From Cellulomonas sp. NTE-D12 (GTDB lineage: Bacteria > Actinomycetota > Actinomycetes > Actinomycetales > Cellulomonadaceae): DNA of 64,000 bases. This document shows positions 1 to 10,950 of this stretch, piece after piece. Positions within the stretch are counted from its first letter, which is position 1. The number at the start of each line of letters is the position of its first letter. The notes under the pieces were generated by a model. That model did no database searches. It saw only the letters and a program-made list of their open reading frames with translations, and was not told the origin of the DNA. The DNA lies in the NCBI RefSeq assembly GCF_027923705.1, contig NZ_AP026442.1, positions 1,054,001 to 1,118,000 of the forward strand, written 5' to 3'. A program made the position numbers and the translations under genes.

Positions 1-1200
1 CCCGCGGCGCGCCTGCACGGCATCGTCGGCGCCCTCCGTCCGGAGCTCGTCGCGATCCGTCGTGACCTGCACGCCCACCCGGAGCTCGGCCGCACCGAGA
101 AGCGCACCACGCGGGTGGTCGCCGACCGGCTGGCCGCCGCCGGGCTGCGTCCCCGGCTGCTGCCGGGCGCCGGGCTGCTGTGCGACCTCGGGCCCACCGG
201 TCCGAACGTCCGTCGCGTCGCGCTGCGGGCCGACATCGACGCCCTCCCGGTGGTCGACCGCTGCGAGCTGCCGTGGAGCTCGACCGTCCGCAACGTCGCG
301 CACGCCTGCGGCCACGACGTGCACACCACGGCGGTCCTCGGTGCCGGTCTCGCGCTGGCGCAGCTCGACGCGACGGGGGACCTGCGCACCGCGGTACGGC
401 TGGTCTTCCAGCCGGCGGAGGAGGTCCAGCCGGGCGGGTCCATCGACGTGATGAACGCCGGCGGACTGGACGGCGTCGCCCAGATCTTCGCGGTGCACTG
501 CGACCCCAAGCTCGACGTCGGCCTGGTCGGCACCCGGATCGGCCCGATCACCTCGGCGTCGGACGAGGTGTACGTCACCCTGACGGGGCCCGGTGGTCAC
601 ACCTCGCGTCCGCACCTGACTGCCGACGTCGTGTTCGCCCTCGCCCAGGTGATCACCCAGGTGCCTGCCGTCCTCGGACGGCGGCTCGACCCGCGCTCGG
701 GCGTCAACCTGACGTGGGGTGCTGTGCGCGCCGGCGCCGCACCCAACGCGATCCCGCCGACCGGCTCGCTGTCCGGCACCCTCCGCTGCCTCGACGTCCG
801 CGCGTGGGAGCACGCCTCGGAGGTGTTCGAGTCCGCCGTGCGTGAGGTGGTCCAGCCCTACGGCGTCGAGCTCGAGGTCCGCCACGAGCGCGGTGTGCCG
901 CCCGTGGAGAACGACGAGCGGAGCACCGCGGTGCTCGAGGCGGCCGCACGCGACGTGCTCGGCCCGGACGCCGTGACGCTGACCGAGCAGTCGCTCGGCG
1001 GCGAGGACTTCGCGTGGTACCTGACCAAGGTGCCGGGGGCGCTGGCCCGGCTCGGCACGCGGACCCCGGGCGGCCACACGTACGACATCCACCAGGGCGA
1101 CCTCCGGGTCGACGAGCGCGCGATCGAGGCGGGTGCGCTGCTGCTGGCCCGCACTGCGATGCTCGGCGGCCGGCACGAGCCCGTCGAGACGGTGCGCTGA
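1..1200 (+). CDS. M20-family amidohydrolase (N-terminus cut by window edge)
   Basis: Zinc-dependent amidohydrolase/deacylase of the M20 peptidase family (AmiA/AmiB, N-acyl amino acid hydrolase type). The frame is open from base 1, so the true start lies outside the window; the first visible residues already contain the family motif RRDLHAHPELG. Downstream are LRADIDALPV, the metal ligand motif HACGHDVHTT, FQPAEE, the dimerisation-domain motif GGHTSRPH, and C-terminal GGEDFAWYL and GGHTYDIHQ. All expected metal ligands are present. About 399 residues are visible against a usual 390-430, so only a few are missing. In M. tuberculosis, amiA1/amiB1 also lie next to the deoD-pmmB-add-deoA-cdd region. 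The substrate cannot be read from the sequence. Confidence 0.9.
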   Translation, partial: PAARLHGIVGALRPELVAIRRDLHAHPELGRTEKRTTRVVADRLAAAGLRPRLLPGAGLLCDLGPTGPNVRRVALRADIDALPVVDRCELPWSSTVRNVAHACGHDVHTTAVLGAGLALAQLDATGDLRTAVRLVFQPAEEVQPGGSIDVMNAGGLDGVAQIFAVHCDPKLDVGLVGTRIGPITSASDEVYVTLTGPGGHTSRPHLTADVVFALAQVITQVPAVLGRRLDPRSGVNLTWGAVRAGAAPNAIPPTGSLSGTLRCLDVRAWEHASEVFESAVREVVQPYGVELEVRHERGVPPVENDERSTAVLEAAARDVLGPDAVTLTEQSLGGEDFAWYLTKVPGALARLGTRTPGGHTYDIHQGDLRVDERAIEAGALLLARTAMLGGRHEPVETVR

Positions 1201-1261
1201 GCGCCGTACCGCTGGGACAGTCACCCGTCCGGCGGTGTGCGCGGCCGGTCCAGGTACCAAT

Positions 1262-1289
1262 GCGGTAACGGATGCTCGATCGATACCGC
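1262..1289. promoter_or_regulatory. Inverted repeat upstream of the nucleoside-binding protein gene
   Basis: GCGGTA (1262-1267) and TACCGC (1284-1289) form an inverted repeat with a 16-base spacer, and the half motif GGTAAC recurs at 1292-1297. It lies just upstream of a possible -10 element TAGGGT (1320-1325). The position suits an operator controlling nucleoside uptake, but the regulator is unknown. Confidence 0.3.
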
Positions 1290-1319
1290 CAGGTAACGCT
1301 ACGGACACGCGCCGCTCAC

Positions 1320-1325
1320 TAGGGT
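1320..1325 (+). promoter_or_regulatory. Putative -10 element of the lipoprotein gene
   Basis: TAGGGT fits the actinobacterial TANNNT -10 pattern. Transcription would start near 1332, giving a leader of about 105 bases before the GTG at 1437. No convincing -35 box is seen. Confidence 0.4.
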
Positions 1326-1436
1326 CGCGTCTGATCGATGCCGGTCGGCTTCCGACCCGGCGGCGGCGCAACGGCGCGTCGTCGCCGGTTCGGACCCCTG
1401 GCCACCGGCGCGGCGACGAGAACCCCAGGAGACCCA

Positions 1437-2552
1437 GTGAAGAACGTGATTCGAGCGGCGGCGCTGACCGGCGCGATCGCCCTCGCGCTCGCGGCGTGCG
1501 GCAGCGCCCCGACGACCGGTGGTTCGACCTCGTCGGCAGCCGCCAGCGGTGCAGCCAGCTCCAGCTTCAAGGGCTGCATCGTCTCCGACTCCGGCGGCTT
1601 CAACGACAAGTCCTTCAACGAGTCCGGCTTCCAGGGCCTGAAGGACGCCGCAGGCAAGCTGGGGATCCAGACGGCCAGCGCCGAGTCGAAGACGGACGAC
1701 GCGTACACGCCGAACATCCAGAACATGCTCAGCCAGAACTGCAACATCATCGTCACGGTCGGCTTCAAGCTGTCCACGGCGACCGGTGACGCCGCGAAGG
1801 CCAACACCAGCACCAAGTTCGCGCTCGTCGACGCTCAGCCGACCGACGCGCAGGGCAACGCGCTGACCCTGCCGAACGTCAAGCCCCTCGAGTTCGACAC
1901 CGCGCAGGCCGCGTACCTCGCCGGCTACCTCGCCGCGGGCATGTCGAAGACGGGCAAGGTCGGCACCTACGGCGGCCTGAAGATCCCGACGGTCACCGTG
2001 TTCATGGACGGCTTCGCCGACGGCATCGCGAAGTACAACCAGGTCAAGGGCAAGAACGTCCAGCTGATCGGGTGGGACAAGGCCAAGCAGGACGGCCTGT
2101 TCGACGGCGGCAACAGCCCGTTCGACCCGGGCTCGGGCAAGGCCAACGCCGACTCGCTGGTCGCCGCGGGCGCGGACATCCTGCTGCCGGTCGCCGGCGG
2201 CGCCGCGCTCGACGCCCTCACGGCCGCCAAGGCCACCCCGGGCACCCTGGTGATCTGGGTCGACTCCGACGGTGCGCTGATCAACCCCGACTCGTCCTCG
2301 ATCATCCTCACCTCGGTGATGAAGCTGATCGGTGCGGCCGTGGGCTCCGCGGTCACCGACGCGGCGGGCAACAAGTTCGACGCGACGCCGTACGTCGGCA
2401 CGCTGAAGAACAACGGGGTCGGCATCGCGCCGTACCACGACCTCGACTCGAAGGTGCCGTCCGACCTGAAGTCGGAGGTCGACCAGCTGAAGGCCGACAT
2501 CATCTCCGGCAAGATCACGGTCCAGTCGGCGAACGCGCCGAAGGCCTCCTGA
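1437..2552 (+). CDS. Nucleoside-binding lipoprotein, BMP/PnrA family
   Basis: Extracellular substrate-binding protein of an ABC importer, 371 residues. The GTG at 1437 is chosen because AGGAGA (1427-1432) precedes it and because it gives a clean lipoprotein signal ending in LAAC with Cys21; an ATG at 1338 would bury the signal. The mature protein begins with a Ser/Ala-rich linker and then the Bmp family opening CIVSDSGGFNDKSFNESGFQG. The family (PnrA, BmpA) binds purine and other nucleosides. The genes that follow encode the ATPase and two permeases of the same importer class plus nucleoside catabolic enzymes, which supports nucleosides as cargo. A strong hairpin directly follows the stop codon, so the binding protein is probably expressed more strongly than the rest. 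Confidence 0.9.
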   Translation: MKNVIRAAALTGAIALALAACGSAPTTGGSTSSAAASGAASSSFKGCIVSDSGGFNDKSFNESGFQGLKDAAGKLGIQTASAESKTDDAYTPNIQNMLSQNCNIIVTVGFKLSTATGDAAKANTSTKFALVDAQPTDAQGNALTLPNVKPLEFDTAQAAYLAGYLAAGMSKTGKVGTYGGLKIPTVTVFMDGFADGIAKYNQVKGKNVQLIGWDKAKQDGLFDGGNSPFDPGSGKANADSLVAAGADILLPVAGGAALDALTAAKATPGTLVIWVDSDGALINPDSSSIILTSVMKLIGAAVGSAVTDAAGNKFDATPYVGTLKNNGVGIAPYHDLDSKVPSDLKSEVDQLKADIISGKITVQSANAPKAS

Positions 2553-2558
2553 GTCCGT

Positions 2559-2599
2559 CGACCGAGCCGGTCCGGGCACGTCCCGGGCCGGCTCGGTCG
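2559..2599 (+). terminator. Strong hairpin after the binding-protein gene
   Basis: An 18-bp stem (2559-2576 with 2582-2599, one G-T pair) closes a 5-base loop CACGT. There is no T-run. It could end most transcripts after the lipoprotein gene or protect its mRNA, with partial read-through to the transporter genes. Confidence 0.7.
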
Positions 2600-2628
2600 C
2601 GTCTGAGCCCGCGGCCGACGGTGGCCGC

Positions 2629-2634
2629 TACTGT
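2629..2634 (+). promoter_or_regulatory. Possible -10 element for the ABC transporter operon
   Basis: TACTGT lies between the hairpin and the ATPase gene, 53 bases before its GTG start. It fits TANNNT and could give the downstream operon its own transcription start. Confidence 0.35.
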
Positions 2635-2687
2635 CGTCGGTGCGGTCGGCGGGGCCGGCCAGCGTCGGCAGGCCCGAGGAGGGGCAC

Positions 2688-5523
<2,836 letters not shown>

Positions 5524-5527
<4 letters not shown>

Positions 5528-6822
5528 GCACCGTCACCGCAACCCCGCCGGCCCAGCCGCTGGCAGCCCCCGAGCGGGGCGTCGTCGCACCGAGGCTGTC
5601 GTGGCGGGTGCCCGGCATCACCGCCGCGGCCGGGCTGCTGGCCCTGCTCGCCTTCGGCGTCGGGGCTCCGTCCGGCGCGCACAGCCGGTTCGACCTGTCG
5701 TTCCGTACCGACGCCGTGCAGCTGTCGCCGCTGGTCGTGCCGTCGCAGGTGACCGGCATCGTCATCGGCGTGGTGTGCCTGCTGATCGCCGCCTTCGCGG
5801 TAGCGCAGACGGCGCGACGCCGGCGCACGCCGATGTGGCTGCTGGCCGGGTTCGGCGTGCTGTGGGTGTTCGCCTTCCTGGTGTGGGCGGTCGCCGGCAA
5901 GCAGACGTCGCTGGTGGACCTGCTGCAGGGCTCGCTGCTGCTGGCGGTGCCGCTGGCGTTCGGCGCCTTCGGCGGTGTGCTGTGCGAGCGGTCCGGTGTC
6001 GTCAACATCGCGATCGAGGGCCAGCTGCTGGTGGGGGCCTTCGCGGCGGCGGTCGTGGCGTCGGTGACGCACAACGTCTACGCCGGCCTCCTCGCGGCGC
6101 CTGTCGCCGGCTACCTGCTCGGGCTGCTGCTCGCGCTGTTCACGGTGCGGTACGCGGTGAACCAGATCATCGTCGGCGTGGTGCTCAACGTCCTGGCCGT
6201 CGGGCTGACCAGCTTCCTGTTCTCCGCGGTGCTGAAGCCGAACTCCGCGCGCCTGAACACCCCGCCGCTGATGCAGCCGATCGCGATCCCGCTGCTCGAG
6301 AAGATCCCGGTGCTCGGCCCGGTGCTGTTCCGGCAGACGGTGATCGTCTACGCCCTCTACATCACCGTTGCGGTGCTCACCATCGGCCTGTTCCGCACCC
6401 GCTGGGGCCTGCGCGTGCGGGCCGTCGGCGAGCACCCCGAGGCGGCCGACACCGTCGGCATCCCCGTGAACAAGGTGCGCTGGCGCAACGTGGTGATGGG
6501 GTCGGCGACCGCCGGGTTCGGCGGAGCGTTCCTCACCATCGGGTACATCGGGCAGTTCGGCCAGGAGATGTCCGGTGGGCGCGGGTACATCGCGCTCGCC
6601 GCGATGATCCTGGGCCGATGGACCCCGTTCGGGTCGCTCGGCGCCGCCCTGCTGTTCGGCTTCGCCACCAAGCTGGCGTCCGTGCTGTCCGTGGTCGGCA
6701 CACCGGTGCCCAGCCAGTTCATGCTCATGCTGCCGTACGTGCTGACCGTGCTGGCGGTGGCCGGGTTCGTGGGGCGTGTGCGCGCCCCCGCGGCCGACGG
6801 CGTCCCCTACGTGAAGGGCTGA
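5524..6822 (+). CDS. Nucleoside ABC transporter permease 2
   Basis: Second membrane permease, 432 residues, NupQ/YufQ type. The ATG at 5524 overlaps the stop of permease 1 (ATGA). After an N-terminal tail and two early hydrophobic segments it shows the family core: CERSGVVNIAIEGQLLVGAFAA, NQIIVGVVLNVLAVGL and LRVRAVGEHPEAADTVGIPV, followed by several hydrophobic helices. Permeases 1 and 2 are expected to form the heterodimeric channel served by the tandem ATPase. The cytidine deaminase gene starts one base after its stop, which ties uptake to the first catabolic step. Confidence 0.9.
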
Positions 6823-6823
6823 C

Positions 6824-7231
6824 ATGGAGATCGACTGGGACGGGCTGCGGACGGCGGCTCGGGAGGTCTCGCGGCGCGCCTACGTGCCCTACTCGAAGTT
6901 CCCGGTCGGGGCCGCCGCGGTGGTGGACGACGGGCGGGTGGTGACCGGCTGCAACGTGGAGAACGCGTCCTACGGGCTGACCCTGTGCGCCGAGTGCGCG
7001 CTGGTGTCCGGGCTGCACGTGTCCGGCGGCGGCCGGCTGGTGGCGTTCACCTGCGTCGCGGGTGACGGTCAGGTGCTGGCCCCGTGCGGCCGGTGCCGGC
7101 AGCTGCTGTTCGAGCACGGCGGCCCGGACCTGCTGGTCGAGACGGTGTCCGGGATCCGGCCGATGAGCGAGGTGCTGCCGGACGCGTTCGGCCCGGCCGA
7201 CCTCGGCACGCGGGCGGGGGCGGCCCGATGA
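6824..7231 (+). CDS. cdd: Cytidine deaminase
   Basis: Converts cytidine and deoxycytidine to uridine and deoxyuridine. The 135-residue length matches the homotetrameric class. Zinc and catalytic residues are visible: Cys55 and Glu57 in CAECAL, and Cys88/Cys91 in PCGRCRQ, plus the substrate motif CNVENASYG before them. The ATG is one base after the permease stop, and the stop overlaps the deoA start (ATGA), so it is part of the import operon. Confidence 0.96.
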   Translation: MEIDWDGLRTAAREVSRRAYVPYSKFPVGAAAVVDDGRVVTGCNVENASYGLTLCAECALVSGLHVSGGGRLVAFTCVAGDGQVLAPCGRCRQLLFEHGGPDLLVETVSGIRPMSEVLPDAFGPADLGTRAGAAR

Positions 7232-8520
7232 GCGCGGAGGCCTTCGACGCGGTCGACGTGATCGTCGCCAAGCGGGACGGCCGCCGGCTGTCGGACGCCC
7301 AGATCGACTGGGTGCTCGACGCCTACACGCGCGGCGTGGTCGCGGACGAGCAGATGTCCGCGCTGGCCATGGCGATCCTGCTGAACGGGATGGACCGTGC
7401 CGAGATCGCCCGCTGGACGGCGGCGATGATCGCCAGCGGCGAGCGGATGGACTTCTCCGGTCTGTCGCGGCCGACGTCCGACAAGCACTCGACGGGCGGC
7501 GTCGGCGACAAGATCACGCTCCCGCTGGCACCGCTGGTGGCGGTGTTCGGCGTGGCGGTGCCGCAGCTGTCCGGCCGCGGTCTGGGTCACACGGGCGGCA
7601 CGCTCGACAAGCTCGAGTCGATCCCCGGCTGGCGGGCGTCGCTGTCCAACGACGAGATGCTGCGCCAGCTCGAGGAGGTCGGCGCCGTGATCTGCGCCGC
7701 CGGCTCCGGCCTGGCGCCGGCCGACCGCAAGCTCTACGCGCTGCGCGACGTCACCGGCACGGTCGAGGCGATCCCGCTGATCGCCAGCTCGATCATGAGC
7801 AAGAAGATCGCCGAGGGCACCGGTTCGCTGGTCCTCGACGTGAAGGTGGGCTCCGGGGCGTTCATGAAGGACGTCGACCGGGCCCGCGAGCTCGCGCAGA
7901 CGATGGTGGCGCTGGGCACCGACGCCGGGGTGCGCACGGTGGCGCTGCTGACGGACATGTCCACGCCGCTGGGCCTCACCGCGGGCAACGCCCTCGAGGT
8001 GCGCGAGTCGGTGGAGGTGCTGGCCGGCGGCGGACCGGCGGACGTCGTCGAGCTGACCGTCGCCCTGGCGCGGGAGATGCTCGCCGGCGCCGGGCGGCCC
8101 GACGCCGACCCTGCGGCCGCGCTCGCCGACGGTCGCGCGATGGACGTGTGGCGGTCGATGATCGCCGCGCAGGGCGGCGACCCCGACGCGACGCTGCCGG
8201 TCGCACGCGAGACGGAGCAGGTGCTGGCGGAGGCCGATGGGGTGCTCACAGCCCTGGATGCCTACGCCGTCGGCATCGCCGCGTGGCGGCTCGGCGCCGG
8301 GCGGGCCCGCAAGGAGGACCCCGTGCAGGCCGGTGCCGGTGTGCAGCTGCACGCCAAGCCGGGCGACCGGGTGCGTGCCGGTCAGCCCCTGATGACGCTG
8401 CACACCGACACCCCGGAACGGTTCGGCCGGGCCCGCGAGGCGCTCGTCGGCGCCGTCAGCATCAGCGCGGACGCGGCTCCGGAGCGGGGCCCGCTGGTCC
8501 TCGAGCGCGTCGCCGACTGA
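7228..8520 (+). CDS. deoA: Thymidine/pyrimidine nucleoside phosphorylase
   Basis: Splits thymidine or deoxyuridine with phosphate to base plus deoxyribose-1-phosphate. The 430-residue chain has KHSTGGVGDK near residue 86 and the class signature SGRGLGHTGGTLDK near 116, followed by the phosphate/substrate segment SSIMSKKIAEG. The ATG at 7228 overlaps the cdd stop, which fixes the start; no ribosome site is needed with such coupling. It makes deoxyuridine from cdd directly usable. The product needs a phosphopentomutase before deoC; none of the DeoB type is in the window (see the PGM2-like mutase). Confidence 0.95.
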   Translation: MSAEAFDAVDVIVAKRDGRRLSDAQIDWVLDAYTRGVVADEQMSALAMAILLNGMDRAEIARWTAAMIASGERMDFSGLSRPTSDKHSTGGVGDKITLPLAPLVAVFGVAVPQLSGRGLGHTGGTLDKLESIPGWRASLSNDEMLRQLEEVGAVICAAGSGLAPADRKLYALRDVTGTVEAIPLIASSIMSKKIAEGTGSLVLDVKVGSGAFMKDVDRARELAQTMVALGTDAGVRTVALLTDMSTPLGLTAGNALEVRESVEVLAGGGPADVVELTVALAREMLAGAGRPDADPAAALADGRAMDVWRSMIAAQGGDPDATLPVARETEQVLAEADGVLTALDAYAVGIAAWRLGAGRARKEDPVQAGAGVQLHAKPGDRVRAGQPLMTLHTDTPERFGRAREALVGAVSISADAAPERGPLVLERVAD

Positions 8521-8523
8521 GCC

Positions 8524-8544
8524 CGCGCCACGGGCGGTGGCGCG
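8524..8544 (+). terminator. Hairpin after deoA
   Basis: CGCGCCAC (8524-8531) pairs with GTGGCGCG (8537-8544) around a 5-base loop, starting four bases after the deoA stop. No T-run follows. It probably marks the 3' end of the import/salvage operon. Confidence 0.5.
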
Positions 8545-8653
8545 CCGGTCCGCGCGACCGCGACCGACGCGAGACCGGGCGGTCGCGGTGCTGGCGCGCG
8601 GCTCGGCGTCGGACCAGGATGGGAGGCGGACAGCGTCGACCCCAGGAGGACCG

Positions 8654-8875
8654 ATGAGCACCGTGCCCGGACAGGACTCCTGGCGGGACGCCGGCCTCGA
8701 GCCGGTGGACCCCGAGGTCCCGCGGCGGCTGACCGACGAGGCCGAGCCGGAACCCGACGCGGAGGAGTACGCCCCCGGCTTCCCGCGGCCCGACCGTGAC
8801 GACGCCGCCGCCGAGGCGGACGTCGTCGAGCAGGACACCGAGGTCGGTGCCGACGACGAGCCCGACGAGATCTGA
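8654..8875 (+). CDS. Small acidic hypothetical protein
   Basis: A 73-residue protein with no recognised family. The start ATG has a near-perfect ribosome site AGGAGGA (8644-8650) three bases upstream, which is the main reason to believe it is real. About one third of the residues are Asp or Glu, the C-terminal half is almost wholly acidic, and there are no Cys residues, no membrane segment and no signal peptide; it is probably disordered. It lies between deoA and add on the same strand, with separate spacing on both sides, so a role in nucleoside salvage is not implied. Confidence 0.6.
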   Translation: MSTVPGQDSWRDAGLEPVDPEVPRRLTDEAEPEPDAEEYAPGFPRPDRDDAAAEADVVEQDTEVGADDEPDEI

Positions 8876-8916
8876 GGGCACGTGCGCAGTGGTCCCGGGC
8901 ACCGACCCGCCGACAC

Positions 8917-8922
8917 TACGGT
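8917..8922 (+). promoter_or_regulatory. Leaderless promoter -10 of add
   Basis: TACGGT ends six bases before the ATG of add. This spacing puts the transcription start at the initiation codon, which explains the lack of a ribosome binding site. Confidence 0.55.
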
Positions 8923-8928
8923 GAGCGC

Positions 8929-10122
8929 ATGACGAGCCTGCCGGAGCCCTCCGTGGCACCGGACAACGCGCCCGACGGATCCTTGACGGTCCCGCCCGCA
9001 CCGGCCGGTGGCGGACGGGACGGGACCCGAGCACCAGCTCCGGCACAGTCGTTGACGGACCTGGTGGCCGGCCTGCCGAAGGTGCTGCTGCACGACCACC
9101 TCGACGGTGGTCTGCGGCCGGCGACGGTGGTGGACCTCGCGGACGCCGCCGGTCACCAGCTGCCGACCTCCGATCCGGACGAGCTCGGCGACTGGTTCGT
9201 GCGGGCAGCCGGGTCGGGGTCGCTGGAGCGGTACCTCGAGACGTTCGCCCACACCGTGGCCGTGCTCCAGACCGCCGAGGCGCTGCACCGGGTCGCGCGC
9301 GAGGCGGTGCTCGACCTCGCCGCCGACGGCGTGGTGTACGCCGAGGAGCGGTTCGCCCCCGAGCAGCACCAGCTGGGCGGCCTGGGCCTCGAGCAGGTGC
9401 TCGACGCGGTCCTCGCCGGGTTCGCCGAGGGGGAGCAGGAGGCCGCGGACCAGGGCCGGACGATCCGGGTACGTGCGCTGCTGTCGGCCATGCGGCAGGC
9501 GGACCGGGGTGACGAGGTGGCGGCCCTGGCGCTCGCGTACCGGGACCGCGGGGTCGTCGGCTTCGACATCGCGGGGCCGGAGGCCGGCTTCCCGCCCTCG
9601 CGCCTGACGTCCGCGTTCGGCGCGCTGCGCGCCGGGCTGCTGCCGGTGACGGTGCACGCCGGCGAGGCGGCAGGTCTGGACTCCATCGCGGAAGCCCTGC
9701 AGGTGGGCGCCTGCCGCCTGGGCCACGGCGTGCGGATCGCCGACGACGTCTCGGCGGACGGGCAGCTCGGCACGCTGGCGCACTGGGTGCGCGACCGGCG
9801 GATACCCCTGGAGCTGTGCCCGTCGTCCAACGTCCAGACCGGTGCCGCGACCTCGGTGGCGGACCACCCGATCACCCGGCTGCTGCGCCTGGGGTTCGCC
9901 GTCACGGTGAGCACCGACAACCGGCTGCAGTCCGGCACCACCCCCGGTCGCGAGCTGCGGCAGCTGGTCGAGCAGGCCGGCTGGACCCTCGACGACCTGC
10001 GGCAGGTCACGCTGACCGCCGCACACCACGCGTTCGTCCACGAGGACGAGCGGACCCGACTCATCGACGAGGTCATCACCCCGGGCTTCGCCCGGGCTGC
10101 TGGCGGGAGGCACCGCGCATGA
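8929..10122 (+). CDS. add: Adenosine deaminase
   Basis: Zinc hydrolase converting adenosine and deoxyadenosine to inosine forms. The 397-residue chain has about 45 extra, probably disordered N-terminal residues before the barrel. Zinc ligands His55 and His57 are in LHDHLDGG, further motifs are HAGEA near residue 243, RLGHGVRI, the substrate segment CPSSNVQTG, and the catalytic/zinc Asp in STDNR near 328. No ribosome site precedes the ATG; a leaderless promoter is likely. The stop overlaps the deoC ATG, so the two are co-translated. Product inosine can go to the nearby purine nucleoside phosphorylase. Confidence 0.95.
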   Translation: MTSLPEPSVAPDNAPDGSLTVPPAPAGGGRDGTRAPAPAQSLTDLVAGLPKVLLHDHLDGGLRPATVVDLADAAGHQLPTSDPDELGDWFVRAAGSGSLERYLETFAHTVAVLQTAEALHRVAREAVLDLAADGVVYAEERFAPEQHQLGGLGLEQVLDAVLAGFAEGEQEAADQGRTIRVRALLSAMRQADRGDEVAALALAYRDRGVVGFDIAGPEAGFPPSRLTSAFGALRAGLLPVTVHAGEAAGLDSIAEALQVGACRLGHGVRIADDVSADGQLGTLAHWVRDRRIPLELCPSSNVQTGAATSVADHPITRLLRLGFAVTVSTDNRLQSGTTPGRELRQLVEQAGWTLDDLRQVTLTAAHHAFVHEDERTRLIDEVITPGFARAAGGRHRA

Positions 10123-10844
10123 ACCACCACATCACCCTCGAGGGCCCTCACCGGCCGCTGGACGCCGCCGGCCTGGCGACCTTCGTGGACCACACGCTGC
10201 TCAAGCCCGAGGCGACGCGGGCCGATGTGAACGCCCTGGTGGCCGAGGCCGTGCAGCTCGGGGTGTACGCCGTCTGCGTCTCGCCGTCCTTCCTCCCGCT
10301 GGAGATCCCGGTCGGTCTCGACGGTGCGCCGGACCTGAAGGTCGCGACGGTGGTCGGGTTCCCGTCCGGCAAGCACCACAGCGACGTCAAGGCCGCCGAG
10401 GCGGCCCGCGCGGTGCGGGACGGTGCCGACGAGGTCGACATGGTGATCGACATCGGCGCGGCCAAGGAGCGGCGCTTCGAGGACGTGCAGGCCGACATCG
10501 CGGCCGTCCGCGCGGCAGCGCCGCACCCGACGGTGCTGAAGGTGATCCTCGAGACGGCCGCGTTGTCCGACCACGAGATCATCGAGTCGTGCCGCGCGGC
10601 GGCGGCGGCCGGTGCCGACTTCGTCAAGACCTCCACGGGGTTCCACCCGGCCGGCGGTGCGACGGTGCGCGCGGTCGGGATCATGGCCGGCACGGTCGGC
10701 GGCCGGCTGGGCATCAAGGCGTCCGGCGGGATCAGGACGGCGGCCGACGCGATCGCGATGATCAACGCGGGGGCGACCCGGCTGGGCCTGTCCTCCACCG
10801 CCGCGGTGCTGGGCGGTCTGACGGCCGACGAGGGTTCGTACTGA
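10119..10844 (+). CDS. deoC: Deoxyribose-phosphate aldolase
   Basis: Class I aldolase that splits deoxyribose-5-phosphate into glyceraldehyde-3-phosphate and acetaldehyde. It has 241 residues. The Schiff-base lysine is Lys170 in FVKTSTGF; the second active-site lysine is Lys200 in IKASGGIR; DHTLLKPEAT, VVGFPSG and EVDMVIDIG are also as expected. The ATG overlaps the add stop, and GGGAGG (10105-10110) supplies a ribosome site at good spacing. Acetaldehyde from this step could be used by the AdhE encoded 25 kb downstream, which is only a metabolic inference. Confidence 0.96.
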   Translation: MNHHITLEGPHRPLDAAGLATFVDHTLLKPEATRADVNALVAEAVQLGVYAVCVSPSFLPLEIPVGLDGAPDLKVATVVGFPSGKHHSDVKAAEAARAVRDGADEVDMVIDIGAAKERRFEDVQADIAAVRAAAPHPTVLKVILETAALSDHEIIESCRAAAAAGADFVKTSTGFHPAGGATVRAVGIMAGTVGGRLGIKASGGIRTAADAIAMINAGATRLGLSSTAAVLGGLTADEGSY

Positions 10845-10871
10845 GTCGGCGGACGGGTCGGTAGGTCGGCC

Positions 10872-10905
10872 GAGAGGGGCGGGTGCGCACGCACCCGCCC
10901 CTCTC
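10872..10905. terminator. Bidirectional terminator between deoC and the mutase gene
   Basis: A perfect 16-bp inverted repeat (10872-10887 with 10890-10905, arm GAGAGGGGCGGGTGCG) with a 2-base centre sits between the convergent genes. No T-run on either side. It should end transcription from both directions. Confidence 0.8.
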
Positions 10906-10950
10906 GCGTGCCGTGTCGTCGCGTCGGGACGGGCGACCGGGCTCGCGGCG

